This document shows, in pieces, positions 51,404-59,742 of a DNA stretch of 64,000 nucleotides. The DNA lies in the NCBI GenBank assembly GCA_009377755.1, contig WHTM01000003.1:124001-188000 (forward strand). Reading direction: 5' to 3'. The translations under genes and the position numbers were made by a program. Source of the stretch: Hyphomicrobiales bacterium (GTDB taxonomy: Bacteria; Pseudomonadota; Alphaproteobacteria; Rhizobiales; Xanthobacteraceae). The first letter of the stretch is position 1; each line of letters starts with the position of its first letter. Below the pieces are notes generated by a model. That model was not told where the DNA came from, did no database searches, and saw only the letters and a program-made list of their open reading frames with translations.

Positions 51404-52112
51404 CGCCATGCTGCTCGCGCTCGACGGGGTCGAGACCTGCTACGGCCGCAGCCAGGTTCTGTTCGGCATCTCGCTCTCGGTCGCGCCCGGCGAGATGGTG
51501 ACGCTGATGGGCCGCAACGGCATGGGCAAGACCACGACCGTGCGCTCGATCATGGGCCTGACGCCGGCGATGGCCGGATCGATCCGCTTCGACGGCGCGG
51601 AGATCAGTGCCGCGCCGCCCTATCGCGTCGCCCAGGGCGGCATTGGGCTGGTGCCAGAGGGACGGCAGGTGTTCCCGAACCTGACCGCGCACGAGAACCT
51701 GGTGGCGACCGCCGCCGAGCGCGCCGACCCTGCCGATCCCTGGACGTTGCCCAAGGTCTACAACCTGTTCCCGCGCCTGGCCGAGCGCGCGAGCAGTTTG
51801 GGCAACCAGCTCTCCGGCGGCGAGCAGCAGATGCTGGCGATCGGCCGTGCGCTGATGACCAATCCACGCCTGCTGATCCTCGACGAGGCAACCGAGGGCC
51901 TGGCGCCGCTGATCCGCGCGGAAATCTGGCGCTGCCTCGCGCGGCTCAAGGCGGAGGGGCTGGCGATCCTGGTGATCGACAAGAACGTCGCGGCGTTGAC
52001 CGAGATCGCCGACCGCCACTACCTGATCGAGCGCGGCCGCAACGTCTGGACCGGCACCTCGCCGGAACTCGCCGCCGCACCGGATGTGCAGCACCGCTAT
52101 CTCGGGATATGA
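51396..52112 (+). CDS. livF: ABC transporter ATP-binding protein LivF
   Basis: 238 aa from the ATG with AGGAGG 7 bp upstream, inside the end of livG. Walker A is GRNGMGKTTT, the signature LSGGEQQMLAIGRAL and Walker B LLILDEATEGLAP. GIGLVPEGRQVFPNLTAHENL is the LivF hallmark. It completes the receptor-livHMGF importer; the FAH gene begins 175 bp later. Confidence 0.95.
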   Translation: MGDAMLLALDGVETCYGRSQVLFGISLSVAPGEMVTLMGRNGMGKTTTVRSIMGLTPAMAGSIRFDGAEISAAPPYRVAQGGIGLVPEGRQVFPNLTAHENLVATAAERADPADPWTLPKVYNLFPRLAERASSLGNQLSGGEQQMLAIGRALMTNPRLLILDEATEGLAPLIRAEIWRCLARLKAEGLAILVIDKNVAALTEIADRHYLIERGRNVWTGTSPELAAAPDVQHRYLGI

Positions 52113-52127
52113 CGGCTACTGCTGCAA

Positions 52128-52172
52128 CCTCTTACCCTCATCCTGAGGAGCGGGCGAAGCCCGCATCTCGAA
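52128..52172. repeat. CTCATCCTGAGGAG intergenic repeat (copy 2)
   Basis: TACCCTCATCCTGAGGAGCGGGCGAAGCCCGCATCTCGAAGGATGAGG: an outer CCTCATCCT pair plus an inner GCGGGC/GCCCGC hairpin. It is related to the right half of the element at 45235-45375. Confidence 0.75.
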
Positions 52173-52287
52173 GGATGAGGTCTTGTGTTGTTAGGCTTGC
52201 CGCAGGTTGGCCGGCTGGCTACGCTGACCGCTCACAGCCCGCCGCAACCTTCCGCTTTGATCGCACTTCCACACCAACGAGGCCGCG

Positions 52288-53265
52288 TTGAAACTCGCCA
52301 GCTTCCATGCCGACGGCAAGGACCGGATCGGCTATTCGCCTGACGGCAACAGCCTCGTCGACCTCGCGGCGGCGATCGCCCTGATCGGCCGCAGCTATGA
52401 CTGCCCGCGCACCATGATCGATCTCCTAGAAGGCGGCGCGGCGATGATGTCGCTGGTGCGCGGGGCGGTGGCGGCGGTGAGCGCCAAGCCGGATGCCGTC
52501 GCGTCATTCCTGCTGTCGTCGGTGGTCTGGCACCCGCCGGTGCGGCGGCCGCTGAAAATCTGCTGTCTCGCGCTCAACAACAGCGCCAACGCCGACCGCA
52601 TCATGAAGGGACCGAAGCATCCCGCGATTTTCTTGAAGACCGCAAGCTCGCTGGTCGGACACAATCAACCAATTATCTGCAAGTCGAGCTACGGCCGCGT
52701 GCATCCGGAGCCCGAGCTGGCGATCGTGATCGGCAAGCGGGCGAAGAACGTAAAGCCGGAGAGCGGCTTCGAGCATGTGTTCGGCTATACGATCATGAAC
52801 GACATCACCTCACCGACGATGCGCGGCGAAGACACGTTCCACTACCGCGCCATCCACCCGAAGAACAACAATCCGGGCGAGATCGAGTACGTCGACAGTT
52901 GGGTCAGCTACTCGGGTCGCTACAAGGGCTCAGACACGTTCGGCTGCCTGGGGCCGTGGATCGTCACCCGGGACGAGATCGCTGATCCGCACGCCCTCGA
53001 CGTATCCTGCCATCACCAGGGGCGGCTGATCACCGAGGACAACACCACCAACCTGTTCCACAAGACTGCCGACGTGGTCGCCTTCGTCTCGCATTACCTG
53101 ACGCTCGAGCCCGGCGACGTGATCGCCATGGGCACGGCGCTGAAGAAGTCGGCGCAGGGCGGCGCGGTGCAGAACGTCGATCTCAACAAGCTGGGCGGCC
53201 CGGTCTCCGTCACCATCGCGGGGATCGGGACACTGTCGAATCCCGTGACGCACGAGGATGATTAG
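52288..53265 (+). CDS. Fumarylacetoacetate hydrolase family protein
   Basis: 325 aa. TTG start, supported because the protein then begins MKLASFHADGKDRIGY, as FAH-family enzymes do; CGAGG lies upstream. Metal ligands are the Glu pair in HPEPELAIVIGK and an Asp in TIMNDITSP. The catalytic lid (TEDNTTNLFHKTADVVAFVS) and GDVIAMGT complete the fold. The group includes HpaG-type decarboxylase/isomerases and acylpyruvate hydrolases of meta-cleavage pathways. Next to an HpaD-like dioxygenase it probably hydrolyses or decarboxylates the ring-fission product. Confidence 0.9.
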   Translation: MKLASFHADGKDRIGYSPDGNSLVDLAAAIALIGRSYDCPRTMIDLLEGGAAMMSLVRGAVAAVSAKPDAVASFLLSSVVWHPPVRRPLKICCLALNNSANADRIMKGPKHPAIFLKTASSLVGHNQPIICKSSYGRVHPEPELAIVIGKRAKNVKPESGFEHVFGYTIMNDITSPTMRGEDTFHYRAIHPKNNNPGEIEYVDSWVSYSGRYKGSDTFGCLGPWIVTRDEIADPHALDVSCHHQGRLITEDNTTNLFHKTADVVAFVSHYLTLEPGDVIAMGTALKKSAQGGAVQNVDLNKLGGPVSVTIAGIGTLSNPVTHEDD

Positions 53266-53296
53266 GCAATCTGTCTTCGGCGGGTTGACGGCCCTT

Positions 53297-53428
53297 CCGC
53301 TGTCATCCCGGCCGAGCGAAGCGAGAGCCGGGACCCATGTACCCACGCGTTTGCGATCAATCTTCTGCACCGGGATACGTGGGTCCCGGCTCGCGCTCGC
53401 TGTGCTCGCTTGGCCGGGATGACAGCGG
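53297..53428. repeat. Intergenic inverted repeat, CCGCTGTCATCCCGGCC type
   Basis: The terminal arms CCGCTGTCATCCCGGCC and GGCCGGGATGACAGCGG are exact inverted copies, with inner GAGAGCCGGGACCCATGTA/TACGTGGGTCCCGGCTCGC. Relatives lie at 56708-56790 and 62953-63060. The right end supplies the first bases of the GGAGGGG ribosome-binding site of the following gene. Confidence 0.85.
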
Positions 53429-53440
53429 AGGGGTACGAAC

Positions 53441-53926
53441 GTGAGTGAGAGCAAGGCCGATCATCTGGAGGCATTGCTCGTCCGTGTCGCGATCGAATCC
53501 CTGATTGCGGAGTTCGCCTACCTGATCGACCACGACCAGACCGGCAAGGTGGCGGACCTGTTCACGCAGGACGGCTGGTACGGGCGTGAAGGCGGCGCGC
53601 GTAGTGTCGGGCGCGATGCGATCCACAAATCCTATGCGGGGCGCGCCGAGCGCGGCGAGCGCACGGCGCGCCACATCTTCACCAACCTGCGTCTCACCGT
53701 CCGTTCCGCCGACGAAGCCGAGGGCACGTGCGTTCTGCTCCTGTTCGCCGCCGACGGGCCGCCGCCGCATCCCGCCGAGCCAATGCTAGTGCAGGACTAC
53801 ACGGACACGTACCGCAAGGTGGACGGCCGCTGGCTGTTTGTTTCGCGCGAGACCAGGGCATTGTTCGTCAGCCCATTGTTCGAGCGGGTGCTGACGCTGG
53901 GTAAACCGGAAAGCGCAAAGGCCTGA
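53441..53926 (+). CDS. Nuclear transport factor 2 / SnoaL-like protein
   Basis: 161 aa. GTG start with GGAGGGG (53427-53433) upstream. The cone-shaped alpha+beta barrel fold is suggested by an N-terminal helix pair (LVRVAIESLIAEFAYLIDHDQTGKVADLFTQDGWY), then GRDAIHKSYAGRA and the strand-rich ARHIFTNLRLTV ... YRKVDGRWLFVSRET. This group includes small dehydratases, isomerases and dioxygenase beta subunits. It lies 5 bp before the dioxygenase gene and is tightly coupled to it. Confidence 0.85.
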   Translation: MSESKADHLEALLVRVAIESLIAEFAYLIDHDQTGKVADLFTQDGWYGREGGARSVGRDAIHKSYAGRAERGERTARHIFTNLRLTVRSADEAEGTCVLLLFAADGPPPHPAEPMLVQDYTDTYRKVDGRWLFVSRETRALFVSPLFERVLTLGKPESAKA

Positions 53927-53931
53927 CGCGG

Positions 53932-54930
53932 ATGCACGAAGCCAACCCGAAGCCGCCGTTCAACGTCACGCGGGCGAGCCACGCGGTGATGACCGCGCGC
54001 GACCTGGACGCGACGCAGGCGTTCTACTGCGACCTGATCGGCTTTCAGTTGAGTGCGCGCGACAAGGATGCGATCTATCTGCGCGGTCTCGAGGAGCGCG
54101 GACACCACAGCCTGGTGTTCCGCAAGACCAGCGGCGCACCGGCTTGCGAACGAGTCGGCTTGCGGGTGTTCACCGACGATGACTTGGAAGCAGCCTTCGA
54201 TCACTTCAAGCGCATCAACCTCAGTCCGGCCTGGGTCGAGGTGCCGTATCAGGGCCGCACGCTGCACGTCGACGACCCGGTCGGTACGCCGCTCGAATTC
54301 TGCTCGGTAATGGACGACCTGCCGACCAACCTGCAAAGGTTCGAGCGCTATCACGGTGCGAGCCCGATGCGTCTCGATCATCACCAGATCGTCACCTACG
54401 ACGTACAAGCGGCGACCGACTTCTATCTGTCGCTCGGCTTCCGGCTCACCGAATACACCGCGACCGACGGCAAGGAGGAGCTCTGGGGCACCTGGCTCCA
54501 GCGCAAGGGCAACCCGCATGACGTGGTCTATGTCAACGGCCGCGGGCCGGCGTTGCACCATTGCGGCATCGCCGTCCCGGAAATCCGCGACATCATCCAG
54601 GTCTGCGACGTCGCCGGCAGCCTCGGCTTCAACAAACACTTCGAGCGCGGGCCGGGAAGGCATGGCATCGGCAACGCGCTGTTCGTCTATTTTCGCGATC
54701 CGGACGGGCACCGCATCGAACTGTTCAACGCGCACTACCAGGCGATCGACATCAATCACACACCGCTGCGCTGGGACCTCTCCGATACGCGGCGGTCGCA
54801 GCTCTGGGGCCTGCCGGCGCCGAAGAAATGGTTCTACGAGGCGAGCAACTTTGCCGGCAAGCCGCTGTGCGATCCCACGCTGAAAGCGGACCCGGTGACG
54901 CTCGAGGCATTTCTCGCCAATCAATTTTAG
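53932..54930 (+). CDS. hpaD: VOC-family extradiol dioxygenase, homoprotocatechuate 2,3-dioxygenase (HpaD)-like
   Basis: 332 aa with two VOC modules. DKDAIYLRGLEERGHHSLVFRK, YQGRTLHVDDPVGTPLEF and ERGPGRHGIGNALFVYFRDPDGHRIELF follow homoprotocatechuate 2,3-dioxygenase (type I extradiol enzymes) closely, by memory. The metal triad would be His150 (RLDHHQ), His209 or His210 (ALHHCG) and Glu263 (HRIELF). The reaction is meta-cleavage of a catechol bearing a carboxymethyl or similar side chain. Neighbours (FAH hydrolase, SnoaL-like, amidohydrolase, cupin) support a ring-cleavage operon. Confidence 0.86.
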   Translation: MHEANPKPPFNVTRASHAVMTARDLDATQAFYCDLIGFQLSARDKDAIYLRGLEERGHHSLVFRKTSGAPACERVGLRVFTDDDLEAAFDHFKRINLSPAWVEVPYQGRTLHVDDPVGTPLEFCSVMDDLPTNLQRFERYHGASPMRLDHHQIVTYDVQAATDFYLSLGFRLTEYTATDGKEELWGTWLQRKGNPHDVVYVNGRGPALHHCGIAVPEIRDIIQVCDVAGSLGFNKHFERGPGRHGIGNALFVYFRDPDGHRIELFNAHYQAIDINHTPLRWDLSDTRRSQLWGLPAPKKWFYEASNFAGKPLCDPTLKADPVTLEAFLANQF

Positions 54931-54940
54931 GCATCACCCC

Positions 54941-55894
54941 ATGGCCCGCCGCATCGACGTCCACCACCACTTCATGTCGCAGGCCTATATCGATGCCATG
55001 GGTGTCGAGCGCGTCGCCTCGCCGGGCTCCGCCGGCCATGCCGAGGCGTCCACCGCCGAGCAGTCGCTTGCCTTCATGGAGATCGCCGGCATCGAGACCG
55101 CCATCCTGTCGGTGTCGGCGCCGGGTGTCGACATGGGTATGCCGAAGCGCTCCGCGCGGCTCGCGCGCGACTGCAACGAGGCGCAGGCGCGTTACGTGCA
55201 CGATCATCCCGGGCGCTTCGGCAGCCTGGCCGTCCTGCCCCTCCCCGACATCGATGCGAGCCTGCGCGAGATCGAACACGCCTTCGACGCGCTCCACGCC
55301 GATGGCGCCGTGGTAATGAGCAATTACGGCGGCACGTACATCGGCAGCCCGGACTTCTCACCCGTGTTCGAGGAGCTGAATCGGCGCAAGGCCGTGCTGC
55401 TCGTGCATCCTTCTCAGCCACTCGGCTTCCGCGGATTTCCCGGCGTGTCGCTGTCGACGCTGGAATTCCCGTTCGACACGGCGCGCGCCATGGCGAGCGT
55501 GCTCTACTACGGAACCCCAGCGCGCCACCCGGATGTGAAATTCATCTGGTCGCACGCTGGCGGGGCAATGCCCACGATGGCCGGACGCACCGCGGCGCTG
55601 TCGCAGCGCAACGCCAGGTTCGAGCTGCGCGGCCCCGAGAAGATGACCGAGGTGCTGCGCGGCTTCTACTACGACACCACGCAATCACTGAGCCGTCCGA
55701 CGTTCGCGGCGCTGAGCACGCTCGCGCCGTTCGAGCACCTGCTGTTTGGATCGGACTGCCCGTTCGCCAGCGAGGGACTGGTGCGCGCCTCGCTCGGCGA
55801 ACTGGAGCAGCTTGCGCTGACGCCGGACCGGCAGGCGCAGCTCGACCGGATCAATGCGCTGGCCTTGTTTCCGCGTTTCGCCTGCGGGCGCTGA
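54941..55894 (+). CDS. Amidohydrolase family protein (ACMSD/resorcylate-decarboxylase-like)
   Basis: 317 aa TIM-barrel metal enzyme. It starts with IDVHHHFMSQAYIDAMG (metal His pair). LVHPSQPLGFRG carries a barrel His, KFIWSHAGGAMPTMAGR another and LLFGSDCPFAS the metal Asp. It begins 10 bp after the dioxygenase gene. A decarboxylase acting on a ring-fission semialdehyde, as ACMSD does, is the most economical idea. Confidence 0.88.
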   Translation: MARRIDVHHHFMSQAYIDAMGVERVASPGSAGHAEASTAEQSLAFMEIAGIETAILSVSAPGVDMGMPKRSARLARDCNEAQARYVHDHPGRFGSLAVLPLPDIDASLREIEHAFDALHADGAVVMSNYGGTYIGSPDFSPVFEELNRRKAVLLVHPSQPLGFRGFPGVSLSTLEFPFDTARAMASVLYYGTPARHPDVKFIWSHAGGAMPTMAGRTAALSQRNARFELRGPEKMTEVLRGFYYDTTQSLSRPTFAALSTLAPFEHLLFGSDCPFASEGLVRASLGELEQLALTPDRQAQLDRINALALFPRFACGR

Positions 55895-55937
55895 TCCGGT
55901 ACTATGCCGCGTGATCCTCCAACCCATGGAGCCCGAC

Positions 55938-56615
55938 ATGATGCAGCGCCTTCAGGGAGTATCCGACCAAGAGGCAACCGGCGCCGCCAAGGCGACGATC
56001 GACGGCTCCAACCAACTGCTCGGCCGGACCTCCAACCTGGTCCGCATCCTGTCGCAGCACAGCCCGTATCTGGCGCGGTGGTTCCTCGGCCTGGTCGCGG
56101 CGGTGCGCCAGCCCGATCTCGGCGCCGTCAGCGACATGCGGCTCCGCAATCTGGCGACCATCAAGACCTCGATGGCCAACGAATGCAGCTATTGCACGGC
56201 GCATACCTCGATCCTCGGCCAGACCCTGGGGCTGAGCGATGCGGAGCTTGCTGCGATGCAGGGCGACGCCTACCGCACCGACCCGCTGTTCAACGAGAAG
56301 GAGAAGGCCGTCATCGCCTGGTCGGAGGCGGTCACGCGCAATACCGCGAAGAGCGACAAGGCGCTGTGGGACGAGATGCGGCGGCTATTCACCGATGCCG
56401 AGATCGTCGAAATCACCCTCGCCAGCGCGATGTTCAACATGATCAACCGGCTCAACGACACGTTCTGGACCGAGTTGGAGTCGCCCGAATACAACCGCCG
56501 GCAGGGCAATGCGATCCGCGGCCTCACCGTCGCCGACATCGAGGCCTATGCGTGCCGGTTCGCGCCCACCGGCGAGGCGGAGCGCGAAGGCGCGCGCACG
56601 GTCGCGGCCGAATAG
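55938..56615 (+). CDS. Carboxymuconolactone decarboxylase / AhpD-like protein
   Basis: 225 aa from ATG 55938, which has GGAG 6 bp upstream; an ATG at 55926 is in frame. NECSYCTAHTSILGQTLGL contains the CxxC-x-x-H catalytic motif of AhpD-type peroxidase-linked enzymes. The helical bundle continues to FNMINRLNDTFWTELE. It could be a true decarboxylase-fold enzyme or a thiol peroxidase partner. It is probably part of the same transcript as the preceding amidohydrolase. Confidence 0.87.
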   Translation: MMQRLQGVSDQEATGAAKATIDGSNQLLGRTSNLVRILSQHSPYLARWFLGLVAAVRQPDLGAVSDMRLRNLATIKTSMANECSYCTAHTSILGQTLGLSDAELAAMQGDAYRTDPLFNEKEKAVIAWSEAVTRNTAKSDKALWDEMRRLFTDAEIVEITLASAMFNMINRLNDTFWTELESPEYNRRQGNAIRGLTVADIEAYACRFAPTGEAEREGARTVAAE

Positions 56616-56919
56616 CATCTCGGTCTGCCATCCCAGACGCGCCACCGATCTCGGGTTTACCCGAGATCGGCGCTTAAACTGCCCAAGTCGGCAACAGCCG
56701 ACTTGGGTGGCGCGATCCGGGACCCATGTACCCCGGCGCTGGGAGACATGGGTCCCGGCTCTCGGGCCTTCGGCACTCGGCCGGGATGACAACCGCTGGG
56801 ATTCATTGACGCCGCCATTTAGGTTGACGCAAGAAAGACCGTCCGGACCCGTTCCGGCGCCGCGGTGTTCATGCTTGAATGCGGCGCCATTCACGTATGG
56901 GCAAGGGAGCGCGCGTTCC
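56616..56919. other. Intergenic region filled by family B hairpins (copy 3) and a CCGGGATGACA repeat
   Basis: 304 bp without a gene. Hairpin 1 (56645-56656/56659-56670) has core CGGGTTTACCCG, the reverse orientation of 20318 and 23565. Hairpin 2 (56681-56692/56697-56708) is GCCCAAGTCGGC with GCCGACTTGGGT. Then a GATCCGGGACCCATGTA...ACATGGGTCCCGGCTC pair runs to 56790. The remainder carries a weak GGGAG ribosome-binding site for the cupin. Confidence 0.75.
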
Positions 56920-57369
56920 ATGCAGCAGATGACCGCAGGCATCACCAAGGCGGGCACCGGGATCGACGGCATCGTCTGGAACATCCTCGGCCAGGTCTAT
57001 GTGCCGAAGCAGATGTCCGAGGCCTCGTTCTCCTGGCACGCCACATTCCCGCCCGGCACCTTCGTGCCGCCGCACATCCATCCGACCCAGGACGAGTTCA
57101 TCTACATGCTGGAGGGGCGTTTCGACCTGCTGATCGACGGCCGCGGCTACGTCGCGACCGCCGGCGACCTCATCCGGCTGCCGATGCAGATCCCGCACGG
57201 CATCTTCAACAAGACCGACCAGCCGGTGAAATGCTTCTTCTGGGTTACCCCGACGCGCAAGCTCTACGACCTGTTCTGGGCGATCCACTCGATGAAGGAG
57301 CAGAACCCGCCAGAGGTGGTCGAGCTTTCCGCCAAGTACGAGGTGGTGTTCCTCCCGCCGGAGGAGTGA
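56920..57369 (+). CDS. Cupin domain-containing protein
   Basis: 149 aa from the ATG following GGGAG; the frame is open far upstream through repeat sequence. One beta-barrel cupin domain: PPHIHPTQDEFIYMLEGRFDLLIDG gives two metal-binding His and a Glu, and PMQIPHGIFNKTDQPVKCFFWVTP gives the third His. Small cupins in such clusters can be dioxygenases, isomerases or accessory proteins. It is last in the plus-strand catabolic run and convergent with lysR. Confidence 0.88.
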   Translation: MQQMTAGITKAGTGIDGIVWNILGQVYVPKQMSEASFSWHATFPPGTFVPPHIHPTQDEFIYMLEGRFDLLIDGRGYVATAGDLIRLPMQIPHGIFNKTDQPVKCFFWVTPTRKLYDLFWAIHSMKEQNPPEVVELSAKYEVVFLPPEE

Positions 57370-57433
57370 GGCAGAATCCTCACCGCGAATCCAGGTGTCG
57401 TCCCGCGACGGCGGGACCGGGTAATCCGGGTCC

Positions 57434-58357
57434 TCACAACCCCGCCCTGCGCATTTCCTTCGCCACGGCGTGGATCGTCGCGATGAACCGCTGCGCGACC
57501 GGCGTCAGGCTGCCCTGCCGGCGGTGCCGCAAGCAGATTTCCCGTACGAAGTGTGGTTTGCTTAGTGGCAAGCAGGCAAGATAGCCGGCCTGCGCTTCCA
57601 GCCGCATCAGCCGGGCAGAGGCGACCGAGACACAGTTGCTGCGGATCACGATCGACTTCATGCCGGTGATGGAATCCGTGGTGATGCAGGACATCGGCCA
57701 CGGCTCGTTCTCCGCCGCAAACAAGGCCTCGATCTGCCGCCGCATCGTCGTATGCTCATTCGGCATCACCCATTCCTGGCCGCGAAGCTCCGACAGCGAG
57801 ACGGAGTTCAGCCGCGCCAGAGCATGCTCGCGGCGCAGGATGACGACAAAGATGTCGTGCAGTAGAACATGGCATTCGATATCGGGCGGATCGGTCATCA
57901 GTCCGGTCGGACTGATCATGACGTCAATCTCGCCGCTGCGCAGGCTGGCGGTCAGATCGTCATCCGGCCGTTCCCAAACATGGATGGCAATATTTGGTAT
58001 CTCACGCTTCAGGCGAGCGAGCGCATCGGGAACGATATCGGCGCACGCGATCGGCGAGACGCCCAAGATCAACGATCCCTCGAGGCCGTGCTGCTTCAGC
58101 TCGACGTCGCTGGCGGCGCGGGCCAGGACGGCGTCGATCGCTTCCGCATGACCGACCAGCATCCGCCCGACATCGGTCAGCGTCGCGCCGTGGCGCGCCC
58201 GCTCGAGCACCCGCACGCCGAGCGACTTCTCGAGAACCGCCATGCTGTTGGAGAGAGCCGGCTGCGAAACACCCTGCGCCGCGGCGGCACGCGTATAGGA
58301 GCCGTGTTGTGCGATGCGGAGCAGCTCGATCAGCCGTTTTGGGTCGAGCGCCGGCAC
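57434..58357 (-). CDS. LysR family transcriptional regulator
   Basis: 307 aa, GTG start. The winged HTH occupies residues 1-60 (LLRIAQHGSYTRAAAAQGVSQPALSNSMAVLEKSLGVRVLER). The effector domain (90-300) follows the periplasmic-binding-protein-like pattern, with LILGVSPIACADIVPDALARLK and GEIDVMISPTG. It is divergent from the TAXI binding-protein gene, so that gene, and perhaps the MetE-like gene after it, is the likely target. Confidence 0.93.
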   Translation of the reverse strand: MPALDPKRLIELLRIAQHGSYTRAAAAQGVSQPALSNSMAVLEKSLGVRVLERARHGATLTDVGRMLVGHAEAIDAVLARAASDVELKQHGLEGSLILGVSPIACADIVPDALARLKREIPNIAIHVWERPDDDLTASLRSGEIDVMISPTGLMTDPPDIECHVLLHDIFVVILRREHALARLNSVSLSELRGQEWVMPNEHTTMRRQIEALFAAENEPWPMSCITTDSITGMKSIVIRSNCVSVASARLMRLEAQAGYLACLPLSKPHFVREICLRHRRQGSLTPVAQRFIATIHAVAKEMRRAGL

Positions 58358-58365
58358 GGCACATA

Positions 58366-58403
58366 TAATTCCTGCTTATGCCAAAGGCCAATAATCATAT
58401 TGG
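58366..58403. promoter_or_regulatory. Candidate LysR-type binding sites in the lysR/TAXI divergent region
   Basis: ATAA-N7-TTAT (58366-58380) fits the T-N11-A LysR box and lies immediately upstream of lysR. CCAATA-ATCA-TATTGG (58388-58403) is a second, perfect 6-bp-arm palindrome. These are AT-rich islands in a GC-rich background, as expected of an autoregulated divergent control region. Confidence 0.5.
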
Positions 58404-58635
58404 ACATTATGGGAGTGCTTGCGTCAACCTTTTGAGGCTCAGCCAACGCTCATGACAACAACCAGTGCTGAGAGCGCTCGAGCGCCATCAAGACGACGCG
58501 TTTCACGTTCGAGGACGAGGAGCGCAAGCTCGCCCACATGGTGAAAGGTGGACAAAATCTGGAGCTGAAGACCCACGCAACGGAACGAAGCATTACCGTG
58601 CAGTCAACATAACAGCGAATCTCGGGAGGTGTGGC

Positions 58636-59607
58636 ATGAAGACTTTCTCGTTGATGGCTCTGTCGTTGGTCCTGTCATCGGCCCTTGGTGTTGCGCAGGC
58701 CCAGGTCCTCACGGTGGCGACAACGCCTGCCGGCACGCTGACACATTCGGTCGGTTCGGCGGTTGCCAAGGTCGTTTCCGAAAAGGGCGGACTTCGTCTG
58801 GTCGTCTCGTCACAGGCCGGAAGCGGCATGGACTCCGTCGATTCCGGCGACGCCAATCTGAGCCTGTCGAACTCGTTCGATATCGGGTTTTTTGTGAGCG
58901 GCACCGGCGACTATGAGGGTAAGGGCCGCAAAGAGAATATCCGGACGATTGGGCGCCTGACGACCCTATTCGCCGGCATGCTCGTTCGCGCCGACTCCGA
59001 CATCAAGACGGTCAACGATCTGAAGGGGAAAAAGATTCCTGCCGGCTTCGGCGTTCAGAAAACGATCGGCCGTGTGATTGAAGCGTATTTTGCGAACGCC
59101 GGCTTCAGCTACACCGATGTGCAGCAGGTGCTGACCCCGAGCGTATTTGCATCGGCAAACGATTTCACCGCCGGCAAAGTGGACACCTTCTGTTTTGCGC
59201 TCGGAGCCGCCAAGGTGAAGGAAGTCGCGGCCTCGGTCGGCGGTCTGCGGACGTTGCCGATCGAAACCTCGCCGGAAGCGGTGAAACGAATGCGCAAGCT
59301 CATGCCGGGCGCGTATCCGTATCTGCTGCAGCCATCGAGGGCGATGGAGGAAGTCCGCGTTCCGACGTCGGTCATGGCGTACGACGTCGTCCTGTTCGCG
59401 AACGCCAAGACATCCGATGAGGTGGTCTACAGGATCACCAAGACTCTGCACGGCAACAAGGCGGCGTTGGCATCGGTCACGGGAGCACTGCGGCTGTTCG
59501 AGGCGAACGACATGGCCAAGGAGTACGACCACATCACCTATCATCCTGGAGCGATCAAGTTCTTCCAGGAACAGGGCTTGTGGCCGCCGAAGAAGGACAC
59601 CTTGTGA
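58636..59607 (+). CDS. TAXI family TRAP transporter solute-binding subunit
   Basis: 323 aa from the ATG with GGGAGG 6 bp upstream. The signal peptide is residues 1-22 ([13 protein letters not shown]). [29 protein letters not shown] and [12 protein letters not shown] match the TAXI (TRAP-associated extracytoplasmic immunogenic) receptor family. No TRAP permease is adjacent, so it must use a distant one. It is probably controlled by the divergent LysR. Upstream, 58487-58600 includes a short coding-like stretch ([17 protein letters not shown]) without a start codon, possibly a gene remnant. Confidence 0.9.
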   Translation: MKTFSLMALSLVLSSALGVAQAQVLTVATTPAGTLTHSVGSAVAKVVSEKGGLRLVVSSQAGSGMDSVDSGDANLSLSNSFDIGFFVSGTGDYEGKGRKENIRTIGRLTTLFAGMLVRADSDIKTVNDLKGKKIPAGFGVQKTIGRVIEAYFANAGFSYTDVQQVLTPSVFASANDFTAGKVDTFCFALGAAKVKEVAASVGGLRTLPIETSPEAVKRMRKLMPGAYPYLLQPSRAMEEVRVPTSVMAYDVVLFANAKTSDEVVYRITKTLHGNKAALASVTGALRLFEANDMAKEYDHITYHPGAIKFFQEQGLWPPKKDTL

Positions 59608-59728
59608 CGAGGCGTTCGGTCAAAATCGTATCTGGCTGATCGACAGCACGGACCCCACTCGACTCGCTCCGGACAGGCTTTCACGGCGGGCCTTCTTGCT
59701 TGCCAAGCGAAAGCGACACACCAAAAAC

Positions 59729-59742
59729 GGGAGGCCCCGATT
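59729..59742 (+). promoter_or_regulatory. Ribosome-binding site and probable ATT start codon
   Basis: GGGAGG (59729-59734) is followed after 5 bp by ATT (59740-59742). The frame from ATT encodes PSRDVYLVGSVPM, joined to the downstream protein. In-frame GTG (59773) and ATG (59779) lie after the conserved VYLVGSVP stretch and have no Shine-Dalgarno. Confidence 0.6.

Noticed and set aside
53297-53428. Insertion sequence or MITE with transposase
   Set aside because: Good terminal inverted repeats, but only about 130 bp with no coding capacity and no target-site duplication I could identify; listed as an intergenic repeat only.
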